A model generated the notes under the pieces. That model did no database searches. It saw nothing but the letters and a program-made list of their open reading frames with translations, and was not told where the DNA came from. From CAVTLG01 sp963735495 (GTDB lineage Bacteria; Chloroflexota; Ktedonobacteria; Ktedonobacterales; Ktedonobacteraceae): a DNA stretch of 64,000 nucleotides. Location of the stretch: contig CAVTLG010000002.1 of assembly GCA_963735495.1 (NCBI GenBank), forward strand, positions 806,001-870,000, given 5' to 3'. A program made the translations under genes and the position numbers. Positions 11,957 through 19,428 of the stretch are shown one piece after another; positions within the stretch are counted from its first letter, which is position 1; the number at the start of each line of letters is the position of its first letter.

Positions 11957-12013
11957 AAAAAGAACTCACTGCTTATAGATAGAACTGAGGGTCTATAGCG
12001 GTGAGTTCTTTTT
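11957..12013 (-). terminator. Intrinsic terminator of groEL
   Basis: AAAAAGAACTCAC (11957-11969) pairs with GTGAGTTCTTTTT (12001-12013), with an inner TATAGA/TCTATA pair. A-run and T-run flank both sides, so it can act in both directions; it lies 27 bases past the groEL stop. Confidence 0.8.
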
Positions 12014-12039
12014 AGCGCAACAAAGCAACGGCTAGAGCA

Positions 12040-13689
12040 TTACATCATGCCGCCCATGCCACCCATACCAGGCATACCGCCCATACCGGCAGCACCAGCA
12101 CCAGCGCCAGCCTCTTCAGGAGTATCGGTAATCAGTGTATCCGTCGAGAGCACCATGCTGGCAATACTGACAGCATTCTGCAATGCTGAGCGCGTCACCT
12201 TGACCGGATCGATGATGCCAGCCTTCAGCATGTCAACATATTCGCCAGTCAGTGCGTCAAAGCCATAACCGCGTGGACTATTGCGCACATTATTGACAAC
12301 GACAGCTCCATCCCGGCCTGCATTGAAAGCAATCTGGCGCAATGGCTCTTCCAGGGCGCGACGCAGGATATTGAGACCCGTCGCCTCGTCGCCCGCCTGA
12401 GTCTGGACACCGTCGAGCGCGGAGAGCGCAGTCACCAGCACAGAGCCACCACCAGGAACGATACCCTCTTCGATGGCCGCGCGGGTAGCAGAGAGCGCAT
12501 CCTCAACACGATGCTTCTTCTCTTTCATCTCCACCTCAGTCGCAGCACCAACGCGGATCACGCCGACGCCACCAGCCAGCTTTGCCAGGCGCTCCTGCAA
12601 CTTTTCGCGATCATAATCGCTGGTCGTCTCACCAATCAAGATGCGGATCTGATTGACGCGCGCCTTGATCTCTTGCGCAGAGCCAGCCCCCTCAACGATG
12701 GTCGTGAAGTCCTTCGTAGAAGTCACCGTGCGCGCATGACCCAGATCCTGCAGGGTAGCGTTCTCCAGCTTCAAGCCCTTCTTCTCAGTGATCACCGTTG
12801 CGCCCGTCAGGATAGCGATATCTTCCAGCATGGCATCGCGGCGATCCCCAAAACCAGGAGCCTTGACGCCCAGCACATTGAAAGCGCCGCGCATCTTGTT
12901 CACTATTAAGGTAGCCAGGGCCTCGCCGTCCACATCTTCGGCGATAATCACCAATTCTTTGCGGCCACTTTGCAGTACACCTTCCAGGATGGGCAAGATA
13001 TCCGCAATGGCGCTGATCTTCTTATCAGTTACCAGAATAAAGGGATCACTCAACTCGGCGACAGTGCGATCTTGATTGGTTGCCATGTAGAGCGAGATAA
13101 AGCCACGGTCGAACTGCATACCCTCGGTGTACTCTTTTTCAGTCGTGATACCGCGACCCTCTTCAACAGTGATGACGCCATCTTTGCCGACTTTATCCAT
13201 GACCTCAGCAATCAGATTGCCAATCTCGGCATCGCCCGCTGAAATGGAGGCGACCTGAGCGATCTCCTCGTGCGTCTCAACCGGCTTGCTCAAGGACTTG
13301 ATCTCTTCGATAACAGCCGCGACACCCAGCTCCAGCCCGCGACGCAGGATCATCGGATTGGCACCGGCAGCCAGATTCTTCAGGCCCTCATTGACCACCG
13401 CATGAGCCAGCACGGTGGCAGTCGTTGTGCCATCACCAGCCACATCATTGGTCTTCGTGGCAGCCTCTTTGAGCAACTGCGCGCCCATGTTCTCAAAAGG
13501 ATCGGGTAAATCGATCTCGCGCGCAATGGTTACTCCATCATTGGTAATCGTCGGTGAACCGAACTTCTTGTCCAGCACAACGTTGCGGCCCTTAGGTCCA
13601 ATTGTTACACGGACCGCGTTAGCCAGCGTGTCCATCCCTCTCTTAAGGGAGTAGCGCGCATTCTCATCAAATTGCAATTGCTTCGCCAC
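12040..13689 (-). CDS. groEL: Chaperonin GroEL (Hsp60)
   Basis: The 14-subunit ATP-driven folding chamber of the cytoplasm; works with GroES encoded just upstream. The product (549 residues) has the standard family landmarks: N-terminal AKQLQFDENARYSLKRG, the ATP site VAGDGTTTATVLAHA, the signature near AAIEEGIVPGGGSVLV, and the flexible Gly-Met tail GMGGMPGMGGMGGMM. The order groES-groEL on the minus strand, with a CIRCE operator before groES, is the classical heat-shock operon. A palindrome of repeat family C lies in the 107-base gap between the two genes, which may affect the GroES/GroEL ratio. No second copy is in the window. Confidence 0.98.
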   Translation of the reverse strand: MAKQLQFDENARYSLKRGMDTLANAVRVTIGPKGRNVVLDKKFGSPTITNDGVTIAREIDLPDPFENMGAQLLKEAATKTNDVAGDGTTTATVLAHAVVNEGLKNLAAGANPMILRRGLELGVAAVIEEIKSLSKPVETHEEIAQVASISAGDAEIGNLIAEVMDKVGKDGVITVEEGRGITTEKEYTEGMQFDRGFISLYMATNQDRTVAELSDPFILVTDKKISAIADILPILEGVLQSGRKELVIIAEDVDGEALATLIVNKMRGAFNVLGVKAPGFGDRRDAMLEDIAILTGATVITEKKGLKLENATLQDLGHARTVTSTKDFTTIVEGAGSAQEIKARVNQIRILIGETTSDYDREKLQERLAKLAGGVGVIRVGAATEVEMKEKKHRVEDALSATRAAIEEGIVPGGGSVLVTALSALDGVQTQAGDEATGLNILRRALEEPLRQIAFNAGRDGAVVVNNVRNSPRGYGFDALTGEYVDMLKAGIIDPVKVTRSALQNAVSIASMVLSTDTLITDTPEEAGAGAGAAGMGGMPGMGGMGGMM

Positions 13690-13720
13690 AAACGTACTCC
13701 TCTAGTTAACAAACAAAACG

Positions 13721-13787
13721 CTCAGAATGTGTTTGGGAAGAACATCATTTTCTCTTCCAAACGAGCGGATCTCAAACACGTTCTCAG
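13721..13787. repeat. Palindromic repeat family C, copy 3, between groES and groEL
   Basis: CTCAGAATGTGTTTG (13721-13735) and CAAACACGTTCTCAG (13773-13787) are inverted repeats (13 of 15), enclosing a second pair GGAAGA/TCTTCC. The outer end matches the ends of the other C copies (CAGATAGTGTTTGG at 44934) in 12 of 14 positions. Confidence 0.65.
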
Positions 13788-13796
13788 ATAAACGAC

Positions 13797-14093
13797 CTAC
13801 TCCACGATGATACCTACAACATCACTCTCGCGGAGGATTAAATACTCTTCGCCGTCAATTTTGACTTCGCTACCCGCGTATTTCGCGAAGAGTATGCGCT
13901 GACCAACCTGTAACTCTAGCGCCGCCAGTTTCCCGTTGTCCAGGACCTTGCCTGGGCCAACCGCCAGAATCTCGCCCTCCTGGGGCTTTTCTTTTGCAGT
14001 ATCTGGTAGGACAATCCCGCTCTTTGTGACGGTTTCGCGAGCCAGACCCCTGACCACCAAGCGGTCCCCCAGTGGCCGCAGCTTGAATGACAT
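13797..14093 (-). CDS. groES: Co-chaperonin GroES (Hsp10)
   Basis: Forms the seven-subunit lid of GroEL. The start at 14093 (MSFKLRPLGDRLVV) has GGGAGG 9 bases upstream and gives the standard 98-residue length; an upstream ATG at 14138 would add 15 residues of no family likeness. The mobile loop (ETVTKSGIVLPDTAKEKPQEG) is intact, here quoted in part as SGIVLPDTAKEKPQEG, and the C-terminal strand carries GEEYLILRESDVVGII. First gene of the groES-groEL operon, directly behind the CIRCE/HrcA operator and a good promoter, so heat-inducible expression is expected. Confidence 0.97.
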   Translation of the reverse strand: MSFKLRPLGDRLVVRGLARETVTKSGIVLPDTAKEKPQEGEILAVGPGKVLDNGKLAALELQVGQRILFAKYAGSEVKIDGEEYLILRESDVVGIIVE

Positions 14094-14159
14094 ACGCCAA
14101 TCCCTCCCTGTTTTGTGTGTGTATGTGCAAAAAGGCAAGGTAGATCTCGCCTCCAGAAA

Positions 14160-14186
14160 TTAGCACTCTAATAGCGAGAGTGCGAA
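14160..14186. promoter_or_regulatory. CIRCE operator (HrcA site)
   Basis: TTAGCACTC (14160-14168), nine spacer bases, then GAGTGCGAA (14178-14186). The consensus is TTAGCACTC-N9-GAGTGCTAA, so 17 of 18 arm positions match. It sits between the promoter and groES, where bound HrcA blocks transcription until heat shock. Confidence 0.93.
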
Positions 14187-14194
14187 CCGGCTAT

Positions 14195-14223
14195 ATAATA
14201 CACCATAGCCGAGCGATACGCAA
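14195..14223 (-). promoter_or_regulatory. Promoter of groES-groEL
   Basis: On the minus strand TTGCGT (14218-14223) and TATTAT (14195-14200) are 17 bases apart. The predicted start falls within CIRCE, the usual arrangement for HrcA repression. Confidence 0.65.
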
Positions 14224-14471
14224 GAGTTGAAGCGCCAAAACAACCACAAAAACGACACTCCGCCTATCCACCTGGAGTACCACCTCTCTGCCCGTAAGTT
14301 GTAGCAAATGAACTATACATGTTATACTGCAAACAGGCTATAGCTTGTGTCAAATTTCTTCAGGGTGTGCGAGTATCGTTATAATTTGATCTATCTACCA
14401 ATTTGTACGTCTTTGTATAAGTAGAATATGTATGTAGGCTGCGCAGAGACGAAGATGACGAAATTAAACCC

Positions 14472-16574
14472 ATGAAAGAACAATACGGTTTTATGCATGA
14501 GCAATATGGTTCCGGTCAGCCTGGATCAGGCGTACAGTTTGGCAATTATGACCTGATTCGTCGCATCGATGTGGGAGGTATGGGCGAGGTTTACCTGGCC
14601 CATCAGCGTTCCGCCTTTGGCCGCGAGGTGGCTGTAAAGATCATCCGCGCTGACCTGGTGCACGATATCACGGCTCGCAAACGCTTCCTACGCGAGGCAG
14701 AGGTGAGCGCTTACCTTAAGCACGACCACATTCTCCCTCTGTTCGAATTTGGCGAAGAACAGGGACGACTCTTTCTGGTGACGCCCTATATTAAAGGAGG
14801 TACGCTCGGCACACGCCTGCAGCATGGTGCAATCTCCCTCTCAGAGGTGCATCAACTCTTCAGTGCACTGCTGCAAGCTGTCTCCTACCTGCATAAGCGC
14901 GGAGTGATTCACCGTGACCTGAAGCCAAGTAACATCTTGCTCGATCACGAGGAGGACAACGAGCGCATTTATGTGCGCCTCATCGACTTTGGCATCGCCA
15001 CCCTCCAGGGTATGGAGGCCAGTCCGCCACTCACTACGGCTGGCTGGGAAGTAGGTACCGCTGCCTATATGGCACCTGAGCGCCTGGATGGTATCGCCGC
15101 TCCCAGCAATGATATCTACTCGCTTGGCATCATCCTCTATCAGATGCTGACCGGCCAATTCCCCGAGTCACGCAACAAAGTTTCGCTCCCATTGCCATTG
15201 GAACAAATTGTACACCACTCCACCGCACCCGATCCAGAACAGCGCTATGGCAACGCCGATGAGCTTTTACAGGACTTCGAGCGGGCATATAAAGCGCTAA
15301 CCGGCTCTCGGCTACCAGTCGTGACGCCAAAACCGCAACCCATACCCAATGCAGAAGAGGCCGCCGCCACAGTAGTCACACCGAGAAGTGAAGCTCCATT
15401 GTTAGCAACCAGCCATAAGCCCTGGGAGAGTACGTTGGGTCTGAGCAAAAAGAGCACCCTTCATTCACCACAATCACTAAAGGCACCAGAATGGAAATTG
15501 TCAGCGTTCCCCAGCTCTGCAACAGCCTTCAGTAGCGAAGATTACAATGCACCTACCTCATATGGAGACCCCACACAGCAAAAAGTGCAAACACTCACCA
15601 ATACAGCTGCACTCCCACAGAAGATTATACGCACACGACAGCAGTCAAAGCATTCAGTGATCGCCATCATCTCTGTATGCATTGTCATCATAACGGCAGC
15701 GATTGGGGGTCTGGGCTTTCTCGCATTTGAGTCTGCGCTCTCCGCAAATATCACCATCAGTCCACGTGTGCAGCCCATCAGTGGCCTGTTCACACTTAGC
15801 GCCCAGCCCGGGAATACTAACACGACAAGCGCAACCACAATTGCAGCTTATGTCTATAGTAGTACGCAGAGCGCTACGCAGCAGGGTCAAACAAGCGGCA
15901 TAGCACATTGTATCTTAGGTATCCTGGACTGCAAACAGGCGGTTTCCTTCAATGATGTTGACACATTAGCGCAACAGGCCCGGGCAACAGCCAGGTCTCA
16001 AATTCAACAGGATTTGAGTAAGCAGGCCAGTGCCGCTGGAGCAACGCTGGTTGGCACGATTGTTTACCAGGACACCAATGTGACGGCAAATCCGTCTATA
16101 GGAACAGTCAGTAAGACCGTCTCGGTCACAGTGACGGAACAGGGTAATGTTGAGGGCATCAAGACACAAGATGTGCATAACCGTGCAATAACATTGCTAC
16201 AAGGCAAACTGTCCGCCAACTATCAGCTGATCAGCCAATATACACAGGTCAGTCAGCCAGTTGTGCAGAGCGTCAGTGCCACGGGCGATGTGCAAATTGC
16301 AGTCGCAGCCGCAGGCGTGGAGGGCTACCAGATCACATCCACCACCGTGACGGACATTCAGAACCACATTAAAGGCATGAGCTCACAAGCAGCACATACC
16401 TACATGAGTCACTACACAGGTATTGACCCACAAAACGTCCTCATACATATCAGTTATGGCGACAACATCCCCAGCAATACTCGGCAGATTAAGCTCACTA
16501 TCGCCGGTCCAGCGACCGTCCCGACAGTGCAACTGCCTATACTACCTACGCCAATGGCAACATCTACAACGTAA
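14472..16574 (+). CDS. Receptor-type Ser/Thr protein kinase (Hanks type) with extracellular domain
   Basis: Transmembrane signalling kinase of the PknB kind. The kinase domain covers about residues 22-290: glycine loop VGGMGEVYLA, VAVKII lysine, HRDLKPSN catalytic loop, DFG metal site, APE, and DIYSLGIIL. A Pro/Ser-rich juxtamembrane part follows, one membrane segment (about 396-420, IAIISVCIVIITAAIGGLGFL), then about 280 residues outside. The outside part is not made of PASTA repeats. It has a repeated strand/helix look (TVSVTVTEQGNVEGIKTQDV), somewhat like domains found in baseplate-J-like membrane proteins, but this is not firm. All catalytic residues are present. A stem-loop terminator follows at 16622, so it is probably a single-gene unit. 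Confidence 0.9.
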   Translation: MKEQYGFMHEQYGSGQPGSGVQFGNYDLIRRIDVGGMGEVYLAHQRSAFGREVAVKIIRADLVHDITARKRFLREAEVSAYLKHDHILPLFEFGEEQGRLFLVTPYIKGGTLGTRLQHGAISLSEVHQLFSALLQAVSYLHKRGVIHRDLKPSNILLDHEEDNERIYVRLIDFGIATLQGMEASPPLTTAGWEVGTAAYMAPERLDGIAAPSNDIYSLGIILYQMLTGQFPESRNKVSLPLPLEQIVHHSTAPDPEQRYGNADELLQDFERAYKALTGSRLPVVTPKPQPIPNAEEAAATVVTPRSEAPLLATSHKPWESTLGLSKKSTLHSPQSLKAPEWKLSAFPSSATAFSSEDYNAPTSYGDPTQQKVQTLTNTAALPQKIIRTRQQSKHSVIAIISVCIVIITAAIGGLGFLAFESALSANITISPRVQPISGLFTLSAQPGNTNTTSATTIAAYVYSSTQSATQQGQTSGIAHCILGILDCKQAVSFNDVDTLAQQARATARSQIQQDLSKQASAAGATLVGTIVYQDTNVTANPSIGTVSKTVSVTVTEQGNVEGIKTQDVHNRAITLLQGKLSANYQLISQYTQVSQPVVQSVSATGDVQIAVAAAGVEGYQITSTTVTDIQNHIKGMSSQAAHTYMSHYTGIDPQNVLIHISYGDNIPSNTRQIKLTIAGPATVPTVQLPILPTPMATSTT

Positions 16575-16621
16575 AGTCTCTCAGGCATATCTTGATATAT
16601 TGTATACTTAAGGAAATTCTG

Positions 16622-16650
16622 GCAAGAAGTATATGCACATATTTTCTTGC
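16622..16650 (+). terminator. Terminator of the Ser/Thr kinase gene
   Basis: GCAAGAA (16622-16628) pairs with TTCTTGC (16644-16650), enclosing ATATG/CATAT. It lies 48 bases after the stop codon. Confidence 0.6.
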
Positions 16651-16667
16651 AGGCAGATTTTCGTAAC

Positions 16668-16680
16668 GTTTCACGTGAAA
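16668..16680. promoter_or_regulatory. parS-like palindrome
   Basis: GTTTCACGTGAAA matches the central 13 bases of the ParB/Spo0J site TGTTTCACGTGAAACA; the outer three positions differ (C at the left end, TC at the right). It lies intergenically, 37 bases before the next gene start. Confidence 0.45.
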
Positions 16681-16717
16681 TCTCTCGAACTCATAGCATT
16701 TTTAAGGAGAACTACGT

Positions 16718-17173
16718 ATGTCAGCCAATCAGCCAACTACCACACAAAGCCGGGCCAGTAAAGTAGGCAGAACCTTACAACACATCTTCACGCAAGGGCA
16801 CGTCTCGCTCTATCGCCTGACCGACGGTTCACTGGGTGGCAAAACTACTACAATCCTCACCACCGTTGGCCGCAAGAGCGGTCAGGAGCGTGACACGCCC
16901 CTGTTCCACTTCAGAGATGGGGACCATTATATCGTGATCGCATCTAATGGTGGAGCAGTCAAACATCCCACGTGGTGGTTGAATCTACAGGCCAATCCAC
17001 AAGCAAAGATCCAGATCGGCAAGCAGATTATTGCTGTTACCGCTCAACAGGCCACTGGTGATGAGCGCAAACGACTCTGGTCAATCATAGAAGAAAAATA
17101 TAAGAACTTCGTAGAATATCAAAAACGTACCGAGCGCGAAATCCCTATCATGATTCTCACACCCAACGCCTAA
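16718..17173 (+). CDS. Deazaflavin (F420)-dependent nitroreductase/quinone-reductase family protein
   Basis: AAGGAG lies 8 bases before the ATG. The 151-residue product has the split-barrel marks of the DUF385/Ddn family: a basic N-terminal part, LTTVGRKSGQERDTPLFHF for the deazaflavin phosphate, IASNGGAVKHPTWWLNLQANP, and VTAQQATGDERKRLW. Members use reduced cofactor F420, or sometimes FMN, to reduce quinones and nitro compounds. Substrate cannot be told. The pseudogene at 17183 starts nine bases after its stop and looks like a left-over rather than a partner. Confidence 0.88.
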   Translation: MSANQPTTTQSRASKVGRTLQHIFTQGHVSLYRLTDGSLGGKTTTILTTVGRKSGQERDTPLFHFRDGDHYIVIASNGGAVKHPTWWLNLQANPQAKIQIGKQIIAVTAQQATGDERKRLWSIIEEKYKNFVEYQKRTEREIPIMILTPNA

Positions 17174-17182
17174 GAAAGATCA

Positions 17183-17467
17183 ATGCTGGCTTTTTTACTC
17201 ACAGTAAGCACAGCATTGGCTCTCATTTGTCAATGTGTCCCAGAGAAGGCATATCGTTGGGTTGGCGAGATGGAAGAAATCGCACGTACATTTGCCGATC
17301 TGGGCCTACCACCACAGCTATTGGAGGGTGCGGCAGCGATGTACCGCTTTGTGGAGCAGACGGAATTGGGTACAGAAACCCCGGAAGAGCGACTGCACGG
17401 TCAGACGCTTGAGGATATTACCAGTATCCTGGCCGCCACACTACAAAAAAACAAGCATCAAGCTTAA
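17183..17467 (+). pseudogene. C-terminal fragment of a DUF1932-type NADP-dependent dehydrogenase
   Basis: The 94-residue frame reads (from about residue 24) YRWVGEMEEIARTFADLGL, PPQLLEGAAAMYRFVEQTE and LGTETPEER. These resemble the end of the helical DUF1932 domain in 3-hydroxyisobutyrate/phosphogluconate dehydrogenase-like enzymes, which run to about 290 residues. The N-terminal Rossmann half and the catalytic lysine region are missing; the first 20 residues (MLAFLLTVSTALALIC) resemble no part of the family. It follows the reductase gene with no space for a promoter. A short functional protein cannot be excluded, but a deletion remnant is more likely. Confidence 0.55.
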
Positions 17468-17525
17468 TAACACAGAGACCATCTCGTCTGCGGTAGTATC
17501 CTGCCAACATCGGGGATGGTGTCGC

Positions 17526-18179
17526 CTATTCTTCGCTATCTTCAGTTTCCTCTTTTAGCTCCTGCCAGAGTGCGCGTACAGCATGCGTAACCGCCTCGTA
17601 GCCAAAACCTCGGCGCTGCAAAAAAGGGCTGAGGCGCATGCGAAAAGTCTTGTAATCGATAGCCGGTTGCCGTATCAACACGAGGGCTTTCTTACGTCCC
17701 GCCACCAAAGCTCGTTCCTCGTCCTGCTCGTCGTTGACCAGCTCATCCACGATCTCACGCTGCACACCCTTCATGCGTAGCTCACTTTTGAGCGCCTGCG
17801 CACCTTTAGGATTCGCATGCTCACGCGAATCCAACCAGAACGAAGTAAAAGAGCGATCATTGATCAGGTCCAACTGGTCCAGCCGCTCTAAAACACTGTC
17901 GATCAGTCCTGGCGGCGTCTCCTTACGGCGCAAGTAGCGGCGCACCTCTTCTCGGCTACGCGGACGAAATGAGAGATAATTTAAAGCCCGATCAGTAGCT
18001 TGCTGTAACGCCTCTTCCTCGTGCAACTGCGCCAATTGGGTCGCAGTCAGTTCCTGTCCGATCTTCAGGCCCATCTTGAGCACAATCAGCGCACTGACGC
18101 CCAGCAAAAAACTCCCATCAACAAAGATATTGATGCGATCAGCATTCGTCGCCTGTGGTTGTAATGAAGTAATACGCAT
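17526..18179 (-). CDS. recX: RecX-family regulator of RecA
   Basis: RecX binds RecA filaments and limits recombination. From residue 70 the typical three-helix repeats are seen: ALNYLSFRPRSREEVRRYL, then DLINDRSFTSFWLDSRE (here in part DRSFTSFWLDSREHANPKG) and AQALKSELRMKGVQREIVDE, ending in FLQRRGFGYEAVTHAVR. The start at 18179 (MRITSLQPQ) gives 217 residues; upstream in-frame codons lack family likeness. No ribosome site precedes it, but a TATAAT box lies 7 bases before the ATG, so the message may be leaderless. No recA is in the window. Confidence 0.88.
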   Translation of the reverse strand: MRITSLQPQATNADRINIFVDGSFLLGVSALIVLKMGLKIGQELTATQLAQLHEEEALQQATDRALNYLSFRPRSREEVRRYLRRKETPPGLIDSVLERLDQLDLINDRSFTSFWLDSREHANPKGAQALKSELRMKGVQREIVDELVNDEQDEERALVAGRKKALVLIRQPAIDYKTFRMRLSPFLQRRGFGYEAVTHAVRALWQELKEETEDSEE

Positions 18180-18186
18180 AGAAACA

Positions 18187-18192
18187 ATTATA
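18187..18192 (-). promoter_or_regulatory. Possible -10 box of a leaderless recX transcript
   Basis: On the minus strand TATAAT ends 7 bases before the ATG at 18179, so the first base transcribed would be at or next to the start codon. TTCGAG lies 17 bases upstream as a weak -35. No Shine-Dalgarno sequence is present. Confidence 0.4.
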
Positions 18193-18377
18193 ACATATAC
18201 GCTCTCCTTCTCGAACCCATAGTAAAGCGAAATTACGGGATGCATGCAGCACAAGCAGTCACCATTGCAGGGATTTCTTCGCAGAAAGAAGGGAGACTTA
18301 CTAACGTTTGTTAGGGAGGTGGGTAAGTCGTAATTCACTCAACCATCTGGCCGAATGAACACACTACTTGAAGCTAC

Positions 18378-18806
18378 TCAGGAGAAGACAGCTTCAACTT
18401 CTGGGGCAAATTGCTCGTCAAGCTCTGGCAACATTTCGATTAATGGAACGTCTTTTTTCTCAGTTATGCGATTATTTTCGTCGACAAAAACGATCTGCGG
18501 TACCAGACGACGAATTTCTTCTTCGTTAAACATGCCATAATTAATAATAATAACAACATCGCCCTCGGAAGTCAGCCGAGCAGCAGCTCCGTTCAGGCAG
18601 ATTACGCCGGAACCGCGCGCTCCCGCGATGGTATATGTTTCCAGGCGCGAGCCATTATTGAGATTCACTACCTGGACCTTCTCGTAGGGATAAATGTCTG
18701 CAGCCTCCAGTAGGTCCTGGTCAATGGTGATACTACCAATGTAGTTCAAATTGGCCTGGGTAACTGTAGCACGATGAATTTTCCCCTTACACATGGTGCG
18801 TAGCAT
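18378..18806 (-). CDS. panD: Aspartate 1-decarboxylase (pyruvoyl enzyme)
   Basis: Makes beta-alanine from aspartate for pantothenate and CoA. Starting at 18806 (MLRTMCKGKIHRATV) the sequence Gly-Ser of NYIGSITID falls exactly at residues 24-25, the self-cleavage site that forms the pyruvoyl group; this fixes the start. An upstream in-frame GTG at 18827 would disturb that numbering. Other marks: YPYEKVQVVNLNNGSRLETY and ICLNGAAARLTSEGDVVIII. At 142 residues it is slightly longer than the E. coli enzyme (126), with an acidic tail. No panB or panC is adjacent. Confidence 0.95.
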   Translation of the reverse strand: MLRTMCKGKIHRATVTQANLNYIGSITIDQDLLEAADIYPYEKVQVVNLNNGSRLETYTIAGARGSGVICLNGAAARLTSEGDVVIIINYGMFNEEEIRRLVPQIVFVDENNRITEKKDVPLIEMLPELDEQFAPEVEAVFS

Positions 18807-18991
18807 AACTTTAATGGGTCCTTTCACATAATAACTAGTAGAGTAATAGATCAGGTTTTCCCCCAGGGCATTCTACCCCGTTCACCTATAATAACGTCGG
18901 AGGGTGGGGATTGGAAACAATTTAGGAGCAAGGTACCAATGATTGTGAACTATTACCATTGATATATCCATCCTTATTTTAGCGTATTTCG

Positions 18992-19267
18992 CTATCGGCT
19001 GTCAGAAGCAGGAGGTTTAGATGGCTGCGGCAAGACGGCGAGCAGGGCCAACGCGTACGCCTCGGGCACATTCTGAGCATCATGCATAGCCTCGCCGTGC
19101 ATCAGCCGATAACGGCACTTCCAGCGCCGTGCGGGCCAGTCTGCCAGCTTGATGAGTGTATAGGTGGGAATATGCGCCTCCAGCGCCTGGCGCAAAGCAA
19201 CCTCGTCAAAATCCGTAATGCCATAGATAGCAAGTTGCGCCTGTAATTCCACCGAGAGAACAACCAT
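18992..19267 (-). CDS. Small uncharacterised protein (91 residues)
   Basis: The frame is open with a weak GGTAGG 8 bases before the ATG. The product is a short soluble protein with a helix-like N-terminus (LQAQLAIYGITDFDEVALRQAL) and a basic WPARRWKCRYRL centre, without known motifs. It stands alone between panD and the divergent kdpD-like gene. It may be real, since the amino-acid mix looks natural, but nothing shows its role. Confidence 0.5.
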   Translation of the reverse strand: MVVLSVELQAQLAIYGITDFDEVALRQALEAHIPTYTLIKLADWPARRWKCRYRLMHGEAMHDAQNVPEAYALALLAVLPQPSKPPASDSR

Positions 19268-19428
19268 ACAGTATACCTACCAACCAAGCAAATAGAGCGT
19301 ATATATACGCTCACCTCACCAATCTGCTTTCATTTTCTTGAGCAAACTTTGAGCACTTTGAGCACATTCAAGAACTCACCTTGATATCTCTCGTCCTATA
19401 CTCAAAAAAGGGAAAGGAGGCATGTGCG

